DNA from: Panulirus ornatus
Taxonomy: Eukaryota; Arthropoda; Malacostraca; Decapoda; Palinuridae
NCBI RefSeq assembly: GCF_036320965.1
Contig: NC_092232.1
Location: 55,761,982 to 55,825,981, forward strand
Length of the DNA: 64,000 nt
Direction: 5' to 3'
Notes under the pieces: generated by a model
Told to the model about the DNA's origin: nothing
The model's database searches: none
What the model saw: the letters and a program-made list of their open reading frames with translations, nothing else
Position numbers and translations under genes: made by a program
Shown: positions 55,374-64,000 of the stretch, piece by piece
How the letters are laid out: each line of letters opens with the position of its first letter
How positions within the stretch are numbered: position 1 is the first letter of the stretch

Positions 55374-55950
55374 GCGGATGGAACCATGGAAGCGGAAGTG
55401 GATCATAGGGTGGGGGAGGGGGCAAAAATTCTGGGAGCCTTGAAGAATGTGTGGAAGTCGAGAACATTATCTCGGAAAGCAAAAATGGCTATGTTTGAAG
55501 GAATAGTGGTTCCAACAATGTTGTATGGTTGCGAGACGTGGGCTATGGATAGAGTTGTGCACAGGAGGATGGATGAGCTGGAAATGAGATGTTTGAGGAC
55601 AATGTGTGGTGTGAGGTGGTTTGATTGAGTAAGTAACGTAAGGGTAAAAGAGATGTGTGGAAATATAAAGAGCGTGGTTGAGAGAGCAGAAGAGGGTGTT
55701 TTGAAATGGTTTGGGCACTTGGAGAGAATGAGTGAGAAAAGATTGACCAAGAGGATATATGTGTCGGAGGTGGAGGGAACGAGAAGTGGGAGACCAAATT
55801 GGAGGTGGAAAGATGGAGTGAAAAAGATTTTGTGTGATCGGGGCCTGAACATGCAGGAGGGTGAAAGGAGTGCAAGGAATAGAGTGAATTGGATCGATGT
55901 GGTATACCGGGGTTGACGTGCTGTCAGTCGGTTGAATCAGGTCATGTGAA
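55374..55950 (+). mobile_element. RTE-like LINE C-terminal fragment (plus)
   Basis: It runs from the AADGTMEAEV codons to the stop and a few bases of 3'UTR (gcatgtgaagc-like). A TGA at about 55,626 and a three-base deletion near 55,782 break or alter the frame; 55,368-55,628 and 55,653-55,916 are open. It has no 3' tail: the copy stops at about 55,950 and an inverted copy follows. Confidence 0.87.
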
Positions 55951-56840
55951 GCCCCCTCCCCCACCCTATGATTCACTTCTGCTTCCATGGTTCCATCCGC
56001 TGCCAGATCCACTCCCAGATATCTAAAACACTTTACTTCCTCCAGTTTTTCTCCATTCAAACTTACCTCCCAATTGACTTGACCCTCAACCCTACTGTAC
56101 CTCATAACCTTGCTCTTATTCACATTTACTCTTAACTTTCTTCTTTCACACACTTTTCCAAACTCAGTCACCAGCTTCTGCAGTTTCTCACATGAATCAG
56201 CCACCAGAGCTGTATCATCAGCAAACAAAAACTGACTCACTTCCCAAGCTCTCTCATCCACAACAGACTTCATACTTGCCCCTCTTTCCAAAACTCTTGC
56301 ATTCACCTCCCAAACAACCCCATCCATAAACAAATTAAACAACCATGGAGACATCACACACCCCTGCCGCAAACCTACATTCACTGAGAACAAATCACTT
56401 TCCTCTCTTCCTACACGTACACATGCCATACATCTTCGATAAAAACTTTTCACTGCTTCTAACAACCTGCCTCCCACACCATACATTCTTAATACCTTCC
56501 ACAGAGCATCTCTACCAACTCTATCATATGCCTTCGCCAGATCCATAAATGCTACATACAAATCCATTTGCTTTTCTAAGTATTTCTCACATACATTCTT
56601 CAAAGCAAACACCTGGTCCACACATCCTCTACCACTTCTGAAACCACACTGCTCTTCCCCAGTCTGATGCTCTGTACATGCCTTCACCCTCTCAATCAAT
56701 ATCCTCCCATATAATTTACCAGGAATACTTAACAAACTTATACCTCTGTAATTTGAGCACTCACTCGTATCCCCTTTGCCTTTGTACAATGGCACTATGC
56801 ACACATTCCGCCAATCCTCAAGCACCTCACCATGAGTCAT
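55951..56840 (-). mobile_element. RTE-like LINE RT fragment (minus)
   Basis: It starts at ccccctcccccaccctatg (GEGAKIL side) and reads on the minus strand from the MTHGEV codons (about 56,840) through EEQCGFRSGRGC, motif A, motif B and FADD to EVNHRVGEGA. The frame is open, but neither the N-terminal nor the C-terminal domain is present. It is joined at both ends to other LINE pieces. Confidence 0.87.
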
Positions 56841-57811
56841 TCTTTTTTTTTTTTTGCTTTGTCGCTGTCTCCCGCGTTTGCGAGGCAGCGCAAGGAAACA
56901 GACGAAAGAAATGGCCCAACCCACCCCCCATACACATGTATATACATACGTCCACACACGCAAATATACATACCTACACAGCTTTCCATGGTTTACCACA
57001 GACGCTTCACATGCCCTGATTCAATCCACTGACAGCACGTCAACCCCGGTATACCACATCGACCCAATTCACTCTATTCCTTGCCCTCCTTTCACCCTCC
57101 TGCATGTTCGGGCCCCGATCACACAAAATCTTTTTCACTCCATCTTTCCACCTCCAATTTGGTCTCCCACTTCTCCTTGTTCCCTCCACCTCCAACACAT
57201 ATATCCTCTTGGTCAATCTTTCCTCACTCATTCTCTCCATGTGCCCAAACCATTTCAAAACACCCTCTTCTGCTCTCTCAACCACGCTCTTTTCATTTCC
57301 ACACATCTCTTTTACCCTTACGTTACTTACTCGATCAAACCACCTCACACCACACATTGTCCTCAAACATCTCATTTCCAGCACATCCATCCTCCTGCGC
57401 ACAACTCTATCCATAGCCCACGCCTCGCAACCATACAACATTGTTGGAACCACTATTCCTTCAAACATACCCATTTTTTCTTTCCGAGATAATGTTCTCG
57501 ACTTCCACACATTCTTCAAGGCTCCCAGGATTTTCGCCCCCTCCCCCACCCTATGATCCACTTCCGCTTCCATGGTTCCATCCGCTGCCAGATCCACTCC
57601 CAGATATCTAAAACACTTTACTTCCTCCAGTTTTTCTCCATTCAAACTTATCTCCCAGTTGACTTGACCCTTAACCCTACTGTTCCTAATATCCTTGCTC
57701 TTATTCACATTTACTCTTAACTTTCTTCTTCCACACACTTTACCAAACTCAGTCACCAGCTTCTGCAGTTTCTCACATGAATCAGCCACCAGTGCTGTAT
57801 CATCAGCGAAC
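56841..57811 (-). mobile_element. RTE-like LINE (minus), 5'-truncated at (AAT)n
   Basis: T run, short 3'UTR from 56,856, then the C-terminal domain and FADD box open from about 57,811 to 57,040. It ends at a second (AAT)n exactly as the copy at 50,626-51,611 does. Confidence 0.88.
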
Positions 57812-57876
<65 letters not shown>

Positions 57877-57880
57877 TAAT
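57812..57880. repeat. (AAT)n microsatellite, unit B
   Basis: About 22 AAT units, the counterpart of 51,612-51,680. Confidence 0.97.
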
Positions 57881-57905
57881 AACAATGTATAATGAAATAA
57901 ATAAA

Positions 57906-59494
57906 TAATATAACAGGTAATGGTTAAGTAAGAAGGAGATGGAGTGAGTATTTTGAAGGGCTGTTGAATGTTTGATGATAGTGACAAATATAGGGTGTTT
58001 TGGTTATGGTGGTGTGCAAAGTGAGAGGGTCAGGGAGAATGGTTTGGTAAAGAGAGGAAGAGGTAGTGAAAGCTTTGCAGATGAAATCTGGCAAGGCAGC
58101 GGGTTTGGATGGTACTGCAGTGGAATTTATCAAAAAAGGGTTTGCTGCGTTGTTGATTGGTTGGTAAGGATATTCAATGTTGGTATGGACCATGGGAAGG
58201 TGCCTGAGGATTGGTGGAATGCATGCATAGTGTCATTGTACAAAGGCAAAGGGGATAAAGGTGAGTGTTCAAACTACCAAGGCATAAGTTTGTTGAGTAT
58301 TCCTGGGAAATTATATGGGACAGTATTGATTGACATGATAAAGGCATGTACTGAGCATCAGACTGGGGAAGAGCAGTGTGGTTTCAGAAGTGGTAGAGGA
58401 TGTATGGATCAGGTGTTTGCTTTGAAGAATGTGTGTGAGAAATACTTAGAAAAACAGATGGATTGTATGAAGCATTCATTGATCTGGAGAAGGCATATGA
58501 TAGAGTTGACAGAAATGCTTTATGGAAGTCTTAAGAGTATATGATATGGAATGTAAGTTGCAAGAAGTAGTGGAAAGTTTTTATCAAGGATGTTAGGCGT
58601 GAGTACGAATAGGAAGAGAGGAGAGTGACTGGTTCCCAGTGAATGTTGGTCTGCAGCAGGGGTGTGTGATGTCCTGATGGTTGTTTAATTGGTTTATGGA
58701 TGGGGTGGTTAGGAAGGTAAATGCAAGAGTTTTGGAGAGAGGGACAAGTATATAGTCTGTTGTGGATGAGAAGGCTTGGGAAGTGAGTCAGTTGTTGTTT
58801 GCTAACAATACAGCCCCAGTGGCTGATTGAAGTGAAAAACTGCAGAAGTTGGTGACTGAGTTTGGAAAAGTGTGTGAAAGGAGAAAGCAGAGAGTAAATG
58901 TGAATAAGATCAAGGTTATTAGGTTCAGTAGGGTTGAGGGACAAGTTAACTGGGATGTAAGTTTGAATGGAGAAAAACTGGAGGAAGTGAAGTGTCTTAG
59001 ATATCTGGGAGTGGATTTAGCAGCAAATGGAACCATGAAAGAAGAAGTAAGTCACAGAGTGGAGTAGGGGCGAAGGTTCTGGGAGGCATGAGGAACGAAT
59101 GGAAGGAGAGAACATTATCTCGGAGAGCAAAAAAAGGGTATGTTTGAAGGAACAGTAGTTCCAACAACGTTATAGGTTGTGAGGCATGGGCTATAGACAG
59201 GGTTGTACGGAGGAGGGTGGATGTGCTGGAAATGAAATGTATGAGGACAATATGTGGTGTAAGGGGGTTTGATCAAGTAATGAAAGGGTAAGAGAGTGAT
59301 GTTTGGAAATAAAAAGAGTATGGCTGAGAGAGCAGAAGAGGGTGTATTGAAATGGTTTGGTCATATGGAGAGAATGAGTGAAGAAAGATTGACAAAGAGG
59401 ATATATGTGTCTGGGGTGGAGGGAACAAGAAGTGGGAGACGAAATTGGAGGTGGAAGGATGGAGTGAAATAGATTTTGAGTGATCAGGGCCCAC
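57906..59494 (+). mobile_element. Old diverged RTE-like LINE (plus), unit B copy
   Basis: Duplicate of 51,700-53,288 with the same stops and the FANN box. One or two substitutions differ (aagaagtggg for aagaaatggg near 59,430). Confidence 0.88.
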
Positions 59495-60656
59495 ATTTCA
59501 TCTCTCTGGTGTTGGAGCTATAGTGTCTTCCACAGTGTAAACACCTGAACTGTTAACTCAGTCCCTAACATGACCTTACAATTATTCCCTATGAATTCCT
59601 ATCCAGATCAAAAGCTCTTTACGTGACAGTTTAAACGAATTTCAGATGTATTGGATTTACTCCTACCTTTTCAGTTCCTTTTTTCCTCCTTTTTTGTTCT
59701 GATATACTTATATCTTGCTCTTTTATACCTTGCAAATGCTGGACGGTTGGAGTGTCATCTGTGTCTTACAACTGCACATCTTGAAGCTCCTCTGCTTTTT
59801 GACATTCTTAATTAAGCCATTCTTTCCTCTTTCTTACCATTCCCTCAGTATTTGGGGATGAAGATACCATTGTTCTTACTCCTTCATTGTAAATTTCACA
59901 GAACCACTTACCACAAAGCCTTGATAGACATTTCCCAGTCTATGACAACATGTAGAGTAGTTTCCACAATCATATCTCCTTTTTATGTCCTGTCTCATTT
60001 TTACTCATTTATGTTCTCATTTACCAGTGGTACTATTTTTCAGAATCTTTCATGCCTGTTGTGCAAACAGAAAACAACTGTTCTGAGAAGACTGGGAAAA
60101 AAGCTTTCAAAGATTTTCCAAGGAAAATTATGATGTATCTCTCTTGTTGTCACTCTATGGAGCACAGCCGGTGTTTTTAGTCATTCCCAAAAGTTTAAGC
60201 TTTCAACAGCATCAGCTTGGAGTGTGAAAGGCCTCTGTATAATTTCTGCCAACAAGTTTGCCCACTGTGTACTAAGGTGCATGAGACACTTCTAAAGGGG
60301 TTAAGATTCAGATGTTACACAACAAAAGTGTGGTGGGAGTAGTGAAAGTGTCCACTGGATAACAATGTGGTGGAAAAGAAGCAGATGGGAACAATACTGA
60401 CCATGGCAGCAGCTGTAGCAGTAGCAGCAACAGCAGCATCAGCAACACAGGCTGTGCACAACCCACAGCTAGTCACCACCATGGCCTCGGCATTGACCTG
60501 CAACAAAACATTCCAGATTACCTCCCATAAAACTTTAATCTTAATGTATGCTACCTACATCTGCAATATAGATAAGCAAACCGTTAAGTGTTAAAACCAG
60601 GTTTCTAAACCTTATGCAATACATGATAATTACCATCCACATACAAGATGGGGTCA
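59495..60656. other. Non-LINE sequence, unit B copy, no gene recognised
   Basis: Duplicate of 53,289-54,450, including the CAG-rich patch. Short ORFs are the same in both units because the DNA is nearly identical, so they say nothing about selection. Confidence 0.6.
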
Positions 60657-60680
60657 TGATATGATCTTTATTTTATTTAT

Positions 60681-60832
60681 TTATTATACTTTGCCGGTCT
60701 CCCGCATTAGCAAGGTAGCGCAAGGAAACAGACAAAAGAAAGGCCCAACTTACCCACATACACATGTATATACATATGCGTCCACACACGCTCATATACA
60801 TACCTATAAATCTCAACGTATATATATATATC
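60681..60832 (-). repeat. LINE 3'UTR end fragment, unit B copy
   Basis: Duplicate of 54,475-54,626. Confidence 0.8.
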
Positions 60833-60846
60833 TTTCTTTCTTTTAA

Positions 60847-61075
60847 ACTATTCGCCATTTCCCGCGTTAGCGAGGTAGCGTTAGGAACAGAGGACTGGGC
60901 CTTTTTTGGAATATCCTCACCTGGCCCCCTCTGTTCCTTCTTTTGGGAAAAAAAAAAAAAAAAAAAAACGAGAGGGGAGGATTTCCAGCCCCCCGCTCCC
61001 TCCCCTTTTAGTCGCCTTCTACGACACGCAGGGAATACGTGGGAAGTATTCTTAATCCCCTATCCCCAGGGATAA

Positions 61076-61077
<2 letters not shown>
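60847..61077 (-). mobile_element. Short non-autonomous element (SINE-like), unit B copy 1
   Basis: Counterpart of 54,641-54,870. The head ends in gggataata, closer to the LINE 5'UTR than unit A's gggacaata, and the tail has ttcgccattt rather than ttgccattt. Confidence 0.85.
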
Positions 61078-61106
<29 letters not shown>

Positions 61107-61213
61107 CATACGATTCGCCATTTCCCGCGTTTGCGAGGTAGCGTTAAGAACAGAGGACTGGGCCTTAGACGGAAAATCCTCACCTGGCCCCCTTCTCTGT
61201 TCCCTCTTTTGGA

Positions 61214-61247
<34 letters not shown>

Positions 61248-61345
61248 GAGAGGGGAGGATTTCCAGCCACCCGCTCCCTTCCCATTTAGTCGCCTTCTAC
61301 GACACGCAGGGAATACGTGGGAAGTATTCTTTCTCCCCTATCCCC

Positions 61346-61351
<6 letters not shown>
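61107..61351 (-). mobile_element. Short non-autonomous element (SINE-like), unit B copy 2
   Basis: Counterpart of 54,901-55,146 with the same flanking (TA)n arrangement. Confidence 0.85.
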
Positions 61352-61437
<86 letters not shown>

Positions 61438-61438
61438 T
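61352..61438. repeat. (TA)n tract, unit B
   Basis: About 78 bp of TA and a T run, counterpart of 55,147-55,236. Confidence 0.97.
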
Positions 61439-61575
61439 GCTTTGTCGCTGTCTCCCGCATTTGCGAGGTAGCGCAAGGAAACAGACGAAAGAAATGGCCC
61501 AACCCACCCCCACACACATGTATATACATACGTCCACACATGCAATAACACATACCTACACAACTTTCCATGGCA
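61439..61575 (-). mobile_element. LINE 3'UTR fragment (minus), unit B copy
   Basis: Counterpart of 55,237-55,373, with the same CCATGG fusion to an inverted fragment. Confidence 0.85.
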
Positions 61576-62152
61576 GCGGATGGAACCATGGAAGCGGAAG
61601 TGGATCATAGGGTGGGGGAGGGGGCAAAAATTCTGGGAGCCTTGAAGAATGTGTGGAAGTCGAGAACATTATCTCGGAAAGCAAAAATGGCTATGTTTGA
61701 AGGAATAGTGGTTCCAACAATGTTGTATGGTTGCGAGACGTGGGCTATGGATAGAGTTGTGCACAGGAGGATGGATGAGCTGGAAATGAGATGTTTGAGG
61801 ACAATGTGTGGTGTGAGGTGGTTTGATTGAGTAAGTAACGTAAGGGTAAAAGAGATGTGTGGAAATATAAAGAGCGTGGTTGAGAGAGCAGAAGAGGGTG
61901 TTTTGAAATGGTTTGGGCACTTGGAGAGAATGAGTGAGAAAAGATTGACCAAGAGGATATATGTGTCGGAGGTGGAGGGAACGAGAAGTGGGAGACCAAA
62001 TTGGAGGTGGAAAGATGGAGTGAAAAAGATTTTGTGTGATCGGGGCCTGAACATGCAGGAGGGTGAAAGGAGTGCAAGGAATAGAGTGAATTGGATCGAT
62101 GTGGTATACCGGGGTTGACGTGCTGTCAGTCGGTTGAATCAGGTCATGTGAA
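61576..62152 (+). mobile_element. RTE-like LINE C-terminal fragment (plus), unit B copy
   Basis: Counterpart of 55,374-55,950 with the same internal TGA at about 61,828. Confidence 0.87.
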
Positions 62153-63042
62153 GCCCCCTCCCCCACCCTATGATTCACTTCTGCTTCCATGGTTCCATCC
62201 GCTGCCAGATCCACTCCCAGATATCTAAAACACTTTACTTCCTCCAGTTTTTCTCCATTCAAACTTACCTCCCAATTGACTTGACCCTCAACCCTACTGT
62301 ACCTCATAACCTTGCTGTTATTCACATTTACTCTTAACTTTCTTCTTTCACACACTTTTCCAAACTCAGTCACCAGCTTCTGCAGTTTCTCACATGAATC
62401 AGCCACCAGAGCTGTATCATCAGCAAACAAAAACTGACTCACTTCCCAAGCTCTCTCATCCACAACAGACTTCATACTTGCCCCTCTTTCCAAAACTCTT
62501 GCATTCACCTCCCAAACAACCCCATCCATAAACAAATTAAACAACCATGGAGACATCACACACCCCTGCCGCAAACCTACATTCACTGAGAACAAATCAC
62601 TTTCCTCTCTTCCTACACGTACACATGCCATACATCTTCGATAAAAACTTTTCACTGCTTCTAACAACCTGCCTCCCACACCATACATTCTTAATACCTT
62701 CCACAGAGCATCTCTACCAACTCTATTATATGCCTTCGCCAGATCCATAAATGCTACATACAAATCCATTTGCTTTTCTAAGTATTTCTCACATACATTC
62801 TTCAAAGCAAACACCTGATCCACACATCCTCTACCGCTTCTGAAACCACACTGCTCTTCCCCAGTCTGATGCTCTGTACATGCCTTCACCCTCTCAATCA
62901 ATATCCTCCCATATAATTTACCAGGAATACTTAACAAACTTATACCTCTGTAATTTGAGCACTCACTCGTATCCCCTTTGCCTTTGTACAATGGCACTAT
63001 GCACACATTCCGCCAATCCTCAAGCACCTCACCATGAGTCAT
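62153..63042 (-). mobile_element. RTE-like LINE RT fragment (minus), unit B copy
   Basis: Counterpart of 55,951-56,840. Small changes include AYNRVG for AYDRVG next to motif A and VNVNNSK for VNVNKSK. Confidence 0.87.
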
Positions 63043-64000
63043 TCTTTTTTTTTTTTTGCTTTGTCGCTGTCTCCCGCGTTTGCGAGGCAGCGCAAGGAAA
63101 CAGACGAAAGAAATGGCCCAACCCACCCCCCATACACATGTATATACATACGTCCACACACGCAAATATACATACCTACACAGCTTTCCATGGTTTACCA
63201 CAGACGCTTCACATGCCCTGATTCAATCCACTGACAGCACGTCAACCCCGGTATACCACATCGACCCAATTCACTCTATTCCTTGCCCTCCTTTCACCCT
63301 CCTGCATGTTCGGGCCCCGATCACACAAAATCTTTTTCACTCCATCTTTCCACCTCCAATTTGGTCTCCCACTTCTCCTTGTTCCCTCCACCTCCAACAC
63401 ATATATCCTCTTGGTCAATCTTTCCTCACTCATTCTCTCCATGTGCCCAAACCATTTCAAAACACCCTCTTCTGCTCTCTCAACCACGCTCTTTTCATTT
63501 CCACACATCTCTTTTACCCTTACGTTACTTACTCGATCAAACCACCTCACACCACACATTGTCCTCAAACATCTCATTTCCAGCACATCCATCCTCCTGC
63601 GCACAACTCTATCCATAGCCCACGCCTCGCAACCATACAACATTGTTGGAACCACTATTCCTTCAAACATACCCATTTTTTCTTTCCGAGATAATGTTCT
63701 CGACTTCCACACATTCTTCAAGGCTCCCAGGATTTTCGCCCCCTCCCCCACCCTATGATCCACTTCCGCTTCCATGGTTCCATCCGCTGCCAGATCCACT
63801 CCCAGATATCTAAAACACTTTACTTCCTCCAGTTTTTCTCCATTCAAACTTATCTCCCAGTTGACTTGACCCTCAACCCTACTGTACCTAATTACCTTGC
63901 TCTTATTCACATTTACTCTCAACTTTCTTCTTTCACACACTTTACCAAACTCAGTCACCAGCTTCTGCAGTTTCTCACATGAATCAGCCACCAGCGCTGT
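63043..64000 (-). mobile_element. RTE-like LINE (minus), runs off the window
   Basis: T run, short 3'UTR from 63,058, then the C-terminal domain open on the minus strand from 63,991 to 63,242. The first 830 bp match 56,856-57,685. After that it follows a different LINE variant (cttctttcacac) and continues past the window edge toward the RT. Confidence 0.88.

Larger units (their letters stand above)
51490..57690. repeat. Tandem duplication, unit A (about 6.2 kb)
   Basis: From the (AAT)n region through the old LINE, unique segment, two short elements and rearranged LINE pieces, the sequence is repeated at +6,200 to +6,206 (then +6,202) with only a few substitutions and repeat-length changes. 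Exact boundaries lie inside LINE sequence and are approximate. Confidence 0.92.
57690..63890. repeat. Tandem duplication, unit B (about 6.2 kb)
   Basis: Direct repeat of unit A. Differences seen by eye include ctacac to ctgcac (59,770), gtagtagc to gtagcagc (60,420), a two-base-shorter (TA)n region and two extra AAT units. Beyond about 63,890 the LINE sequence differs from the end of unit A, so the duplication stops there or has been converted. Confidence 0.92.

Overview
The window is animal nuclear DNA, most likely from an arthropod and probably a crustacean. It carries one host gene exon inside a large field of one non-LTR retrotransposon family. The host exon (minus strand, 5,620-10,109) encodes most of a Schnurri/HIVEP-type zinc-finger protein: a degenerate first C2H2 pair, a central C2HC finger, a basic NLS-like stretch, and the start of the second C2H2 pair, which is cut by a clean GTAAGT splice donor. 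The rest of that gene must lie left of base 5,614 and perhaps right of about 10,182. No bacterial, organellar or viral genes, tRNA, rRNA or CRISPR array was recognised. The organism call is an inference from the gene family, the retrotransposon type and the many TA tracts.

Nearly everything else is an RTE-like LINE. It has a single ORF of 998 codons (APE-type endonuclease, then reverse transcriptase, then a C-terminal Cys/His region), a short 5'UTR, and a 3'UTR ending in a conserved tail before poly-A and (TA)n. Two intact full-length copies lie on the minus strand (CDS 31,300-34,296 and 36,902-39,898). About 30 further copies are 5'-truncated, frameshifted or rearranged. A short non-autonomous element, about 240 bp, occurs six times. 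Its head matches the LINE 5'UTR and its tail matches the LINE 3' tail, so LINE and short element look like an autonomous/non-autonomous pair.

Layout: 1-4,913 old, diverged LINE copies and one old short element; 4,914-10,900 host gene region; 10,967-28,268 two head-to-tail units of about 8.65 kb, each made of several LINE copies in alternating orientation joined by (TA)n; 28,269-43,600 rearranged continuations of that array, including both intact LINEs; 43,600-51,611 a nearly full-length but frameshifted LINE plus older copies; 51,500-64,000 a nearly identical tandem duplication of about 6.2 kb.

Sequence quality is uneven. About 24,330-30,840 and 34,570-35,340 carry dense indels and homopolymer distortion that sister copies lack. 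This looks like unpolished consensus rather than biology. All alignments here were done by eye; percentages and exact breakpoints are approximate.
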